A stretch of DNA of 49,007 nucleotides from Ruminococcus difficilis (GCF_016680995.1 NZ_JAEQMG010000118.1:1-49007); one strand, 5' to 3'. Counted from the first letter of the stretch, positions 6,650 through 14,759 are shown. Notes: generated from the letters alone by a model not told the origin. Made by a program: numbers and translations.

Positions 6650-8320
6650 TCAATCCATTTCCGTAACGATCTCGTTGACGGTCTTTCCCGGGGGAATCAT
6701 GGGAAGAACATTCTCGTCGGGGCTGATCTGCACGTCGATCACGACGGGCGCGTTGAGCGCGATCGCCTTTTCGAGAACAGGCATGATATCATCGTCGTGG
6801 GCGATGCGCATACCCTCCACGCCGAACGCGTTGGCGAGCTTGACAAAATCGGTCGCTCTGTGCGGGTCGGTCTGGGAGAAGCGGCTGCCGTAGAACAGCT
6901 TCTGCCACTGGCGCACCATACCGAGCACCGCGTTGTTCATCACGAGCACGATAATCGGCAGATTGTAGGATTTCAGCGTGACAAGCTCGTTGAGATTCAT
7001 ATGAAAGCTGCCGTCGCCTGTAAACAGGAATACGCGTCTGTCAGGATGCGCGATCTGCGCGCCGATAGCGGCGCCCATGCCGAAGCCCATCGTACCCATG
7101 CCGCCCGAGGTCAGGAGGGTTCTCTCTGCCTCGATCTTGGCAAACTGGGCGACCCACATCTGGTGCTGGCCGACGTCGGTCGCGATGATATCGGTCGGCT
7201 TTTTCAGCCCGTTGACCGCATAGATGATGTCGTGCGGCTGCGGATATTCATCCTCATAGGGCTTCACGCTGTCGAGCTCGTGCTTCCATACATCGATCTG
7301 CGCGAGCCACTCGGAGTGCTTCTGCTGCTCGAGACCGACGGTGAGCGCGGTAACACTCGATTTGAGGTCGCCGAGGACATACTCATCCACGCGGACGTTC
7401 TTGTTGATTTCTTTCTTATCGATTTCGAGCTGGACGATCTTCGCCTGCTCACCGAACTTCTCGCGGTCGCCCGCGACTCTGTCGGAGAAACGCGCGCCGC
7501 AGGAAATCATGAGGTCACATTCCGCAGTGATCTTGCCCGTTTCATAGCCGCCGTGCATGCCGATGTTGCCGATAAAGAGCGGATGACTGGCAGGAATCGC
7601 GCCGAGAGCCATCAGAGAGCAGCATACGGGCGCGTCGATCAGCTCCGCGAACGCGAGGAACTCCTTACAGGCGTCCGCGCTGAGAATGCCGCCGCCCGCG
7701 TAGATCATCGGACGCTTGGCATTGCGGATCAGCTCCTGCACCCTGCGGATGCTGTCGGGATTCTCTATTTTGATCATCTTGGAACGCGCGGGTTCTTCGG
7801 GGAAATATTCCGCCGACTGCGCGGTGATGTCCTTGGGAACGTCGATCAGGACGGGACCCTTTCTGCCGTCCTTGGCAAGCGCGAACGCCTTGCGGATAGA
7901 GGGCGCGAGATCCTCGACGCGCTCAACCAGCCAGCTTGCCTTGGTGATGGGCTTGACGATGTTGACGATGTCGACCTCCTGAAAGCTGTCTCTGCCGAGC
8001 TGGTCGGTGTTGACGTTGGCGGTGATCGCCACCATAGGAATCGAATCGATATTGGCTGTGGCAAGACCCGTAACGATGTTCGTCGCACCGGGACCCGAGG
8101 TGGTGAGCACCACGCCCGTTTTGCCTGTCGAACGGGCATAGCCGTCCGCCGCGTGGGAAGCGCCCTGTTCGTGGGCGGTGAGAATATGGTTAATTCTGTC
8201 GCTGTAGCGGTAGAGCGCGTCATAGGTATTGAGCGCAGCGCCGCCGGGATAGCCGAATACGGTGTCGACACCCTGCTCCAGCAGACATTCGCAAATGATT
8301 TCCGCACCTGTTAATTTCAT
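6650..8320 (-). CDS. ilvB: acetolactate synthase large subunit
   Basis: A 556-residue thiamine-diphosphate enzyme that condenses two pyruvates to 2-acetolactate, or pyruvate with 2-oxobutyrate, in valine, leucine and isoleucine synthesis. The N-terminal domain holds FGYPGGAALNTYDALY and the catalytic Glu51 in TAHEQGASHAADGYARS. The central domain follows, and the C-terminal cofactor motif is FTGDGSFHMNLNEL running to MNN. Length is normal. A ribosome site AAGGGG lies 12 bases before the ATG. It has its own promoter and its own terminator and is a single-gene unit: no ilvN small regulatory subunit and no ilvC lie next to it. A catabolic AlsS-type enzyme is less likely from the N-terminal sequence, but feedback control cannot be judged. 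Confidence 0.93.
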   Translation of the reverse strand: MKLTGAEIICECLLEQGVDTVFGYPGGAALNTYDALYRYSDRINHILTAHEQGASHAADGYARSTGKTGVVLTTSGPGATNIVTGLATANIDSIPMVAITANVNTDQLGRDSFQEVDIVNIVKPITKASWLVERVEDLAPSIRKAFALAKDGRKGPVLIDVPKDITAQSAEYFPEEPARSKMIKIENPDSIRRVQELIRNAKRPMIYAGGGILSADACKEFLAFAELIDAPVCCSLMALGAIPASHPLFIGNIGMHGGYETGKITAECDLMISCGARFSDRVAGDREKFGEQAKIVQLEIDKKEINKNVRVDEYVLGDLKSSVTALTVGLEQQKHSEWLAQIDVWKHELDSVKPYEDEYPQPHDIIYAVNGLKKPTDIIATDVGQHQMWVAQFAKIEAERTLLTSGGMGTMGFGMGAAIGAQIAHPDRRVFLFTGDGSFHMNLNELVTLKSYNLPIIVLVMNNAVLGMVRQWQKLFYGSRFSQTDPHRATDFVKLANAFGVEGMRIAHDDDIMPVLEKAIALNAPVVIDVQISPDENVLPMIPPGKTVNEIVTEMD

Positions 8321-8369
8321 AGTAATTCATAACCCCTTATGATTGATTCAAAAAAACATGCTAACGCTT

Positions 8370-8398
8370 ATTTTACCGCATTAAAGCGCTGATGTCAA
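8370..8398 (-). promoter_or_regulatory. ilvB promoter
   Basis: TTGACA (8393-8398) and TAAAAT (8370-8375) with 17 bp between them, about 50 bases before the ilvB start. No T-box or attenuator is visible in the short leader. Confidence 0.8.
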
Positions 8399-8415
8399 GA
8401 GTTTATGCGGATTCC

Positions 8416-9237
8416 TCACACAAACATCTCGGGATGCATGCGGCTGAAATGGAAAATATACTGCTGGGCGATGCCCGCATAGCTGCCGAAATCCGCGGGC
8501 CTCATATCAGGGAACAGCCGCTCCATCGCGCGCTTCATCCAGACGTCCAGCGGAAACGCCTCCACGCGGTGCAGTCCGAACAATAGCGTGCAGTCCGCGA
8601 CCTTCACGCCGACGCCTGTGATCTTCATCAGCTCACGCCGCGCCTGTTCGTAGTCCCCCGTGCGGCACAGCTCCCAGTCAATTTCACCCGCGCTGACCTT
8701 TTGCGCCGCGTCGATCAGATATCTCGCACGGAAGCCTGCACGCAGCGGCGCCAGATCCTCCACACTGAGCAGCGACATCGTTTCGGCTGTCGGAAAAGTG
8801 AAATAACCGCCCGCGAGCGGCTCGCCGAAGCTCTCGCAAAGCCGCTGCACGATGCCCTTGATGCGCTTGATGTTGTTGTTCTGCGAGATGATGAAGGTGC
8901 ACAGCGCCTCATACGGCTCCTGCCGCAGAATACGGATGCCTGCGGCGTAGTCCGCCGCCTCATGCAGAACAGGGTGCAGCGCGCTCAGCTCGCGGCGGAT
9001 GCCGCCGTAGTCGAGTGAGAGGTCAAAGTAGTCCTCCCACAGCGCCCTGTCGCTCTCGGGCGCGTTCTCAATACGCAGATTTGTCCCGTCGAGCGTGACC
9101 GTGACCGCTCTGCCGAACGCGACGCCCGCAAAGGAATGGTCCGCGATCTGCGTCCAGCGGAAGCTCTGACCGCAGTCGAGCGTCTGCACAAGGTCGAGAT
9201 CGCTGACATTCTGAATCACTAACACGGATTCCGTCAT
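8416..9237 (-). CDS. 8-oxoguanine DNA glycosylase/AP lyase, OGG1 type
   Basis: A 273-residue base-excision repair enzyme that removes 8-oxoguanine opposite C and cleaves the abasic site. It has the N-terminal OGG domain (LDCGQSFRWTQ near residue 20), the glycosylase core (FIISQNNNIKRIKGIVQRL), and the helix-hairpin-helix motif MKITGVGVKVADC with the catalytic Lys212, then FPLDVW with Asp231. Length and order match the clostridial OGG family. The frame is open far upstream, to 9915, but I start at ATG 9235-9237, which follows AAAGGA and begins the OGG domain. It is divergent from the Cys/His protein gene across a palindromic promoter region. The next gene downstream (ilvB) has its own promoter. 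Confidence 0.92.
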   Translation of the reverse strand: MTESVLVIQNVSDLDLVQTLDCGQSFRWTQIADHSFAGVAFGRAVTVTLDGTNLRIENAPESDRALWEDYFDLSLDYGGIRRELSALHPVLHEAADYAAGIRILRQEPYEALCTFIISQNNNIKRIKGIVQRLCESFGEPLAGGYFTFPTAETMSLLSVEDLAPLRAGFRARYLIDAAQKVSAGEIDWELCRTGDYEQARRELMKITGVGVKVADCTLLFGLHRVEAFPLDVWMKRAMERLFPDMRPADFGSYAGIAQQYIFHFSRMHPEMFV

Positions 9238-9266
9238 ATTTTTCACATCCTTTTCCGAAAAAAAGA

Positions 9267-9295
9267 TACCATATTGCAGCGGAATATGGTACAAT
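9267..9295. promoter_or_regulatory. palindrome with extended -10 between divergent genes
   Basis: A perfect inverted repeat TACCATATT (9267-9275) / AATATGGTA (9283-9291). Its right arm runs into TACAAT (9290-9295) preceded by TGG, an extended -10 for the plus-strand gene; the left arm gives the weaker TGGTATCTT for the glycosylase. A shared operator is plausible. No good -35 is seen on either side. Confidence 0.5.
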
Positions 9296-9327
9296 GTATC
9301 TATCAATATTATTGAGGTGTTTTGATG

Positions 9328-10032
9328 ATGAGTGAAACCATTCTGACTATCCCCATCAACGACCTGTTCCGCCCGAAGTGCGGCTGTCCCGTCTGCCGCA
9401 TGGAGGAGATGCTCGAGGAACAGGGCGTGCAGTACATCACGGGTGACGCGATGATGGAGCCGAGCGTCCGCGTCGCCACCAACAAAAAAGGCTTTTGCCA
9501 CCGCCACTTCTCGCGGATGCTGATGCTGGGCAACCGTCTGCCGAACGCCCTTCTTCTCGAAACGCACATGGAGGAGGTCATGGCGAATTATCTGCCCAAA
9601 AAAGACGGCGGCAAGCCCGATAAGAAGAAGCTTGAGGGACTGCGTGACATGCTCGGCTCCTGCTACGTCTGCGACCGCATCGCCTCGAACGTCGCGCACC
9701 TTGTATCGCTCGTGCTCATGGAATGGGCAAAGGGCGGCGAATTCCGTGAGCTGTACCGCGAGCAGCCGTTCATCTGCCTGAAGCACTATCAGTACATCAT
9801 GACCGCTGCGATGGCACGCGGCGGCATACCGTCCAAGCTGCTCGGCGAGTTCCACGCCGACACCGCAGCGCTGACAAAGAACTACATGGAAGCGCTCTAC
9901 GGCGACATCAAGCACTTCGTCTCGATGTTCGACTACCGCAACAAGGGACAGGATTGGGGCACCTCGGTGGACGCGATCGAGCGCAGCATCGAGTTCCTCA
10001 CGGGTGAAAAGCCTGCCGTACCCGAAAAATAA
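9328..10032 (+). CDS. Cys/His-rich protein, DUF6062-like
   Basis: A 234-residue soluble protein with four clustered Cys/His pairs: CGCPVC near residue 19, CHRHF near 58, CYVC near 112 and CLKHY near 151. Their spacing looks like two metal-binding units, each made of a Cys-x2-Cys and a later Cys-x-x-His. The rest is helical. I recognise it as close to the DUF6062 family of Clostridia, whose function is unknown; I do not assign one. GAGGTG lies 8 bases before ATG 9328; an ATG three bases earlier is equally possible. It is divergent from the oxoguanine glycosylase and converges on a HAD phosphatase gene with a 16-bp gap. Confidence 0.75.
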   Translation: MSETILTIPINDLFRPKCGCPVCRMEEMLEEQGVQYITGDAMMEPSVRVATNKKGFCHRHFSRMLMLGNRLPNALLLETHMEEVMANYLPKKDGGKPDKKKLEGLRDMLGSCYVCDRIASNVAHLVSLVLMEWAKGGEFRELYREQPFICLKHYQYIMTAAMARGGIPSKLLGEFHADTAALTKNYMEALYGDIKHFVSMFDYRNKGQDWGTSVDAIERSIEFLTGEKPAVPEK

Positions 10033-10048
10033 ACCGCCGCAGTACTGA

Positions 10049-10882
10049 CTATTTCGCTCCCCTTTCGCCGATCAGCCGCTCGATCAGCTCGCTCACGCCG
10101 TCCTCGTCGCAGCTGCCGACAATCCAGTCGGCGGCGTCAAGGCACGCGGGCGTCGCATTGCTGACCGCGACGCCGAGTCCCGCGTGCAGGAGCATATCCC
10201 TGTCGTTGTCGGCGTTGCCCGCGGCGGCGATCTCATTTTGCGCGATTCCGAGCCGCTCGGACAGCCATCCGACGGCTCCCGACTTGGTGGCGTCGGCGTG
10301 CATAAATTCCACGAAATGCGCCGAGGATGAGGTGATATAAACGCCCTCGACCTCCCGTGCGATATTGTCCCAAAGACGCTCGCGCAGCGTCTGTTCGGGA
10401 CAGACAAATTCGATGCTGTCCAGCACCCTGCGGTGGTCGCGGATAAAGCCGCGCATATCGCTGCTCACATCGCGCGAACCCCTGACATAGCTGACGTAAG
10501 CCGCGCTGCAGCCGTAGCGCATAGGATCGTCATAGTACCGCTTGTCGGTGCAGGCGACGCCGTCGATGAACGCCTCCCAAATCAGGTCATGCGCCTTTGT
10601 CAGGTCGAGGATATCCAGCACATCCTGCTCCCTGAGCTTCAGCGCCCGCAGCCGCTCGCCGCGGTGATAGATCGACGCGCCGTTGGAGGCGATCACCCAG
10701 TCGATGCCGTCGATATTCAAAATGTCCTGCGGCATCGAGGAATACGGTCTGCCGCTCGCGACGGCGACCTCCAATCCGCTGTCAACGGCTTTTTCAAGGG
10801 CGGTTTTCATCCCTGCGGACAGCGTATTATTGCTGCGCAGGACGGTTCCGTCCAAATCCAACGCGAGAAGCTTAATGTCCAT
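10049..10882 (-). CDS. Cof-type HAD-superfamily phosphatase
   Basis: A 277-residue cytoplasmic hydrolase. Motif I is LLALDLDGTVLRSNNTLS near residue 5, with both catalytic Asp residues; motif II is VAVASGRPYSS; motif III has the Lys before DATKSGAVGWLSERLG; motif IV is AAAGNADNDRDMLLHAG. Between motifs II and III lies the alpha/beta C2 cap, so it belongs to the IIB (Cof) group that removes phosphate from sugars, nucleotides or FMN-like compounds. Length is typical. Its start overlaps the end of nth by 11 bp, so the two are co-translated from the nth promoter. The actual substrate cannot be deduced. Confidence 0.88.
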   Translation of the reverse strand: MDIKLLALDLDGTVLRSNNTLSAGMKTALEKAVDSGLEVAVASGRPYSSMPQDILNIDGIDWVIASNGASIYHRGERLRALKLREQDVLDILDLTKAHDLIWEAFIDGVACTDKRYYDDPMRYGCSAAYVSYVRGSRDVSSDMRGFIRDHRRVLDSIEFVCPEQTLRERLWDNIAREVEGVYITSSSAHFVEFMHADATKSGAVGWLSERLGIAQNEIAAAGNADNDRDMLLHAGLGVAVSNATPACLDAADWIVGSCDEDGVSELIERLIGERGAK

Positions 10883-11519
10883 TTTTCAGCTCCGTTCTCC
10901 CGAAGCGGCAAAAGCCGTTCATGCAGCACTGTGCGCACTTCGGGGAGCGCGCGGTGCAGACCGCTCTGCCGTGCAGCACCAGCCTGTGACAGAAGTTGTT
11001 GCTCTCCTCGGGAGGCAGCAGCCTGCGCAGCGCGGTTTCTATCTTTTTCTGGTCGGTTTCTTTATGCAGACCGAGCCGTGTCGTGATACGGATGCAGTGG
11101 GTGTCCACCACCACGGCGGGCTTTCCGTAGACGTCGCCGCAGATCAGGTTAGCGGTCTTGCGTCCCACTCCCGGAAGCTTGGTGAGGTCGTCGATATTGT
11201 CAGGCACCTCGCCGCCGAAATCATCAAGTATCATCTGCGCCATCGCCACAATATCGCGCGATTTGGTCTTGAACAGCCCGCAGGACTTGATGTACTCCGC
11301 GACCTCCGACACCTCTGCCTGCGCAAAGCTCTCCGCGTCGGGAAAGCGTTCAAACAGCGCGGGCGTCACGAGATTGACACGCGCGTCCGTACACTGCGCC
11401 GACAACCGCGTAGCGATCAGCAGCTGCAGCGGCGTTTTGTAATCGAGCGAGCACTTCGCGTCGGGATATTCCGCTTTGAGCGCGTCGACTGCCGCGTGCG
11501 CGATTTCCTTTTTTGTCAT
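10872..11519 (-). CDS. nth: endonuclease III
   Basis: A 215-residue DNA glycosylase/AP lyase that removes oxidised pyrimidines. The helix-hairpin-helix is LPGVGRKTANL with catalytic Lys121, and VVVDTHCIRI supplies Asp139. The iron-sulfur cluster loop is present near the C-terminus as Cys-x6-Cys-x2-Cys-x5-Cys (VCTARSPKCAQCCMNGFCRF). Length is the family norm. GGAGGTGG sits just before the ATG. It leads a two-gene unit with the HAD phosphatase, driven by a promoter at 11552-11580. With the OGG-type enzyme at 8416-9237, the window carries two oxidative base-repair glycosylases, useful for an oxygen-exposed anaerobe; that link is inference. Confidence 0.95.
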   Translation of the reverse strand: MTKKEIAHAAVDALKAEYPDAKCSLDYKTPLQLLIATRLSAQCTDARVNLVTPALFERFPDAESFAQAEVSEVAEYIKSCGLFKTKSRDIVAMAQMILDDFGGEVPDNIDDLTKLPGVGRKTANLICGDVYGKPAVVVDTHCIRITTRLGLHKETDQKKIETALRRLLPPEESNNFCHRLVLHGRAVCTARSPKCAQCCMNGFCRFGRTELKNGH

Positions 11520-11551
11520 ACACCCACCTCCAAATTTCGATAACTAACAGA

Positions 11552-11580
11552 ATTCTACCATATTTTTTCATCCAATGCAA
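11552..11580 (-). promoter_or_regulatory. nth promoter
   Basis: Minus strand TTGCAT (11575-11580) and TAGAAT (11552-11557), 17 bp apart. Confidence 0.7.
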
Positions 11581-11611
11581 TCAAAATCGGACTTATCCAA
11601 AGGAGAAAACC

Positions 11612-12340
11612 ATGTATCAGAACTATATCTTTGACCTTTACGGCACCCTCATTGACATCAACACCGACGAATGGCAGGCGAAGCTCTGGAAAAGCCTGCA
11701 AATCCTCTACGGCTACCGCGGCGCGGAATATTCCTACACCGAAATCAAAAACGAGTACGGCAGACTGGTGGAAAAGGAAAAAGCGGCTGTCCGCCGCCGC
11801 CATCCCGAATACACGGTGATCGATATCAAAATAGAAAAGGTGTTCCGCGAGCTGTTCGCGCAGAAGGGCGTGAAGGTCACCAAAAAGGAGCTTTGCTTCA
11901 TCGCCGAGGCGTTCCGCTGCTTCTCGACCAAATACATCAAGCTCTATGACGGCGTGATCGATCTTCTCGACACCCTCAAGGCAAAGGGCAAGCGCGTTTA
12001 TCTGCTCTCCAACGCCCAGCGCGTCTTTACCGAGAACGAGCTGAACATGCTCGGTCTGACGAAGTACTTTGACGGCATCGTCATCAGCTCCGACGAGGAA
12101 TGCTCCAAGCCCGATTACCACTATTATCAGACGCTCTTTGAGCGCTACGGTCTGGAAAAGTCCGAGAGTATCATGATCGGCAACGACTACATCTCCGATA
12201 TCGGCGGAGCGGCGGATTTCGGCATCGATTCGCTCTACATCCATCAGAGCATTTCACCCGAGATCAACGGCGAGCTGCGCAGTCAGTACACCATCATGGA
12301 CGGCGATGTTTTTAAAATAAAAGAATATATTGTGAAATAA
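11612..12340 (+). CDS. HAD-superfamily hydrolase
   Basis: A 242-residue phosphatase-like protein. Motif I is YIFDLYGTLIDINTDEW near residue 5: the nucleophile Asp is present but the second Asp is Tyr, as in several haloacid dehalogenase-type and YjjG-like members. Motif II is VYLLSNAQRVF, the conserved Lys is in SDEECSKPDYHYYQ, and motif IV is MIGNDYISDIGGAADFG. A helical C1 cap lies between motifs I and II. Substrate may be a nucleotide or sugar phosphate; the Tyr leaves a dehalogenase-type reaction possible. ATG 11612 follows AGGAG with 6 bases between. Divergent from nth and followed by a 53-residue gene. Confidence 0.88.
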   Translation: MYQNYIFDLYGTLIDINTDEWQAKLWKSLQILYGYRGAEYSYTEIKNEYGRLVEKEKAAVRRRHPEYTVIDIKIEKVFRELFAQKGVKVTKKELCFIAEAFRCFSTKYIKLYDGVIDLLDTLKAKGKRVYLLSNAQRVFTENELNMLGLTKYFDGIVISSDEECSKPDYHYYQTLFERYGLEKSESIMIGNDYISDIGGAADFGIDSLYIHQSISPEINGELRSQYTIMDGDVFKIKEYIVK

Positions 12341-12381
12341 TTTCGTCACCTTGGGCAATACTAATCCCGAGGTGATTTTTG

Positions 12382-12543
12382 ATGAGCAAGAAAAAGAATA
12401 CCAAAAAGCAGAATCCCGACGAACAGACCGTTGAGCAGATGCACACCGTGTCCTCCAACGAAATGACAGGCGCGGTACCGTCTGACCGCAGCCGCTCCTA
12501 CAGCAACTGCAAGGACGTTCAGACCGGTAAAAACTGCGAATAA
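12382..12543 (+). CDS. 53-residue hydrophilic small protein
   Basis: The frame begins MSKKKNTKKQNPDEQTVEQ and ends SNCKDVQTGKNCE; ribosome site GAGGTG is 7 bases upstream of the ATG and a terminator follows 9 bases after the stop, which supports a real gene. The protein is charged, with a Lys-rich N-terminus and two Cys near the end, and has no membrane segment. I do not recognise a family; small CPxxCG-like or spore-associated clostridial peptides of this size exist but no motif proves it. The HAD gene ends 41 bp upstream on the same strand, so it may share its transcript. Confidence 0.65.
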   Translation: MSKKKNTKKQNPDEQTVEQMHTVSSNEMTGAVPSDRSRSYSNCKDVQTGKNCE

Positions 12544-12549
12544 CAAGAG

Positions 12550-12576
12550 AAGGGCAGCCGCTAGGCTGCCTTTCTT
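12550..12576. terminator. terminator after the 53-aa gene
   Basis: GGGCAGCC, loop GCTA, GGCTGCC then TTTCTT on the plus strand. The complementary strand also has a short T-rich tail, so it may also end the convergent membrane-protein operon. Confidence 0.8.
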
Positions 12577-12579
12577 CAT

Positions 12580-12933
12580 TCAGAAAAGAATATTCAAAAT
12601 CAAACCGACCGAAAACGAAACGCCGTTGAGTATCAGCGACAGCAGCAGCGGACGGATCCGCCGATATTTCAGCGTGACGCGAAACGCCCACGCTTCTCCG
12701 AACACGACCGCGATCTCCAGCGCAGCAAGAACCAGATACGGCACAGCGCTGTTCTGCGAAAAATTCAGCAGCGACCACGCGTAGATCAGATTCACAACGG
12801 GGTTCGTCAGGCAGTTCACCAGACCGATCAGCACCAAGTCCCAGCCTCTCACGCGCAGCAGAGCGGCGACTGACAGCTCTGTCACCAGCGTCACGGAAAG
12901 ACCGTAGGCAAGCCCGAAAAGCAGACTGTTCAC
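12580..12933 (-). CDS. four-segment small membrane protein, unknown function
   Basis: A 117-residue very hydrophobic protein with about four membrane segments. A conserved-looking middle, LVNCLTNPVVNLIYAWSLL, and a charged turn (TLKYRRIRP) precede the last segment. It starts with GTG, overlapping the TGA of the 67-residue gene as GTGA, so the two are tightly coupled. I remember similar small membrane proteins in Clostridia next to secreted or anchored proteins, but cannot name a family. It is the last gene of a unit with two single-pass proteins and a transporter. No catalytic motif is visible. Function unknown. Confidence 0.7.
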   Translation of the reverse strand: MNSLLFGLAYGLSVTLVTELSVAALLRVRGWDLVLIGLVNCLTNPVVNLIYAWSLLNFSQNSAVPYLVLAALEIAVVFGEAWAFRVTLKYRRIRPLLLSLILNGVSFSVGLILNILF

Positions 12934-13133
12934 GGCATATTCCCGCGGTTATCCGGCGGATTCTTTTCAGCAGGCGGCTTCCTGTTCCTTCTCACCAGCA
13001 CGATCGCGATGATTCCTCCCGCGGAAACAAGCAGGAACAGCACCACCAGAATCAGCACCGTCAGCAACACAAAGCCGTCGGGAATCATACCGAACAAATT
13101 ATAGGGCGTTGCAGCATCGGCAAGTACCATCAT
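12930..13133 (-). CDS. 67-residue single-pass membrane protein
   Basis: One long hydrophobic segment (about residues 22-48, LLTVLILVVLFLLVSAGGII) is followed by a basic, Pro-rich tail, VRRNRKPPAEKNPP. The short N-terminal part would face outside. GGAGGAAAAA lies before tandem ATG codons at 13128-13133; either could be used. The stop overlaps the GTG start of the 117-residue gene. The segment and tail (GGIIAIVLVRRNRK) closely echo the end of the neighbouring 177-residue protein (GAIIAIVIVRSRKK), so the two may be paralogues with different outside parts. Family unknown. Confidence 0.7.
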   Translation of the reverse strand: MMVLADAATPYNLFGMIPDGFVLLTVLILVVLFLLVSAGGIIAIVLVRRNRKPPAEKNPPDNRGNMP

Positions 13134-13150
13134 TTTTTCCTCCCTGTCCG

Positions 13151-13684
13151 CTACGACACATGGTTATGGTCGTTTGGGTTGTCCGTATTGCGATTGAGCG
13201 GTGGTATCTCATGATACGAAGTATCCTCCTCGTTCAGCTTCTTGCGGCTGCGAACGATCACAATCGCGATGATTGCGCCGAGTGCCGCGAGCAGCAGCGG
13301 AATCACCACGCAAAGGGTGTTGATCAGCGCCGTATTTCCGCTGAACGGATTGATGGGCGGTATCGTCACGGTCTGCACAGTCGTGGCAGCAGTCGTTTTT
13401 TGCTCCGTCACGGCAGCACGTGTTTCGGTTTGCTTTTCGGTCTGCTTTTCCGTCTGCTTCTCCGTTTCCGCTTCCTGCACGACCTCCTGCTCATGATTCT
13501 CCGCGGATTCCTGTGCGGATTCCTGCACGGATCCCTGTTCATCTTCCTGTTCGTTTTTCGATTCGTATTGCGGTTCTTCCACCTCTGCAATAATCTCGAT
13601 CTCCGGCTCGGAAACTTCCGGCTCCGTCGGCAGCAGCTCGGGCGGCATGATCGCGTCGGCGACAATAAAACTCGGTTCCGGCAT
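13151..13684 (-). CDS. Glu-rich single-pass membrane protein with EKQT repeats
   Basis: A 177-residue protein. Residues 1-65 are extremely rich in Glu and Pro (MPPELLPTEPEVSEPEIEI), residues about 75-87 contain three EKQT tandem repeats, then a Thr-rich stretch. One membrane segment (about 122-145) is followed by a basic tail RSRKKLNEE. A long flexible acidic outside part held by a single anchor is suggested; no signal-peptide-like start is visible, so the orientation is not certain. AAGGAGG lies upstream of the ATG, inside the end of the MFS gene, and the 67-residue gene follows 17 bp later. The repeats are encoded by short DNA repeats that could vary in number. Function unknown. Confidence 0.7.
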   Translation of the reverse strand: MPEPSFIVADAIMPPELLPTEPEVSEPEIEIIAEVEEPQYESKNEQEDEQGSVQESAQESAENHEQEVVQEAETEKQTEKQTEKQTETRAAVTEQKTTAATTVQTVTIPPINPFSGNTALINTLCVVIPLLLAALGAIIAIVIVRSRKKLNEEDTSYHEIPPLNRNTDNPNDHNHVS

Positions 13685-13690
13685 TTTCTA

Positions 13691-14733
13691 TTATACCTCC
13701 TTACGCGCCGTCCGCTTCGCACAAATCATACACAGAATGATGACGCACAGGACAGACAGCGTTGAAATCATAATACAATTGATGACAAATGAATGGATGC
13801 GGAAGAAAAACACGGGCGCGGTGCCGAGAAACAGTCCCACCGTTGTGAAGCCGAACGCGACTCCCGGGGCTTTCGGCAGGCAGGACACGATCAGCGCCAG
13901 CGTAATTGCCATCGTCATGCTGAAAAACGCGATACCGATCAGCGACACCGACATCACCTCCGCGCCGAACAGCAGCAGCGGCAAAGCGCCGAGCGTGCTG
14001 ATCAGCGAGGTCGCGCGGATTCCGATGGTATCCACCAAAACGCCGCCCATCGCTTTTCCGACTCCCATGCAGCAAAACAGCATGATCGACTGCGCGGTCG
14101 TCTTGTTCCACGAGGTCGGGATGCCGTAGCCCATGTACGCGCGCACAGCGACAACAAACACCGCCAGCGCGATGATCACCGACGCGCGGAAGCGGGTGTT
14201 CGCAAAGCGGTACTGCGTCAGGTTTTCCTGCCCGTCGCCCTCCTTGAGCCGTCCGCAAACAGAATCGGCAAAAGCGAGAGCAGGTTCAGCCCGATCAGCC
14301 ACGGTACGGCGATTTGATTCGCCGCCAGCAGCTTTCCCGTAATCACGCCGAACGAGCCGCCTGCCACAAACACCGCGGCGGGCGTGATGCGTCCCGGCGA
14401 ATTGCGCAGCGTCACCTCCGCTCCGTGGATATGCACGAAGCAGTTTCCTATCGCGACCACCGTCACAATCAAAAACACGTTGGAATCCGCCCACATCAGC
14501 ACGAGCGCAAGCGTCGTCAGCGCGGTTCCGACGAGCGCAAAATTGACGCGGATGCCGTTGTCCCGCAGATAGCCGAAAACGCCCTGCGGCACAAACGCGA
14601 CAAAGTCATAGACGAACATCAGAATCCAGACATACGGGCTTTGCGTATAGGAGGTGACGACATAAAACGAGGTGATCTCCACAAGAAAATGAACCAGAAA
14701 ATAGAGTCCTCCCAGCGTATTCGCTTTTTTCAT
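13691..14733 (-). pseudogene. MFS-type transporter, frameshifted
   Basis: Two overlapping open frames together encode one transporter of about 347 residues with about 11-12 membrane segments. The first frame (14733 to 14218) begins MKKANTLGGLYFLVHFLVEI and ends after LLPILFADG; the second, open from 14494 to 13691, continues KEGDGQENLTQYRF and holds the remaining membrane segments. The switch lies at about 14246-14252, where the continuing frame needs a -1 shift, equal to loss of one base. I see no slippery heptamer, so a mutation or a sequencing error is more likely than programmed shifting. It has a strong promoter (14821-14849), but a MITE remnant sits in its leader. Substrate unknown. It heads the small-membrane-protein operon. 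Confidence 0.75.
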
Positions 14734-14759
14734 TCATCACCCTCCGTTCTTTGTCATAT

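Noticed and set aside
6416..8314. Long plus-strand frame of 632 codons
   Set aside because: It is the antisense of ilvB; the reading is rich in His, Arg and Asp with no domain and lacks a ribosome site.
9238..9915. Upstream extension of the oxoguanine glycosylase frame
   Set aside because: The extension is antisense to the Cys/His protein gene; the real start with AAAGGA is at 9237.
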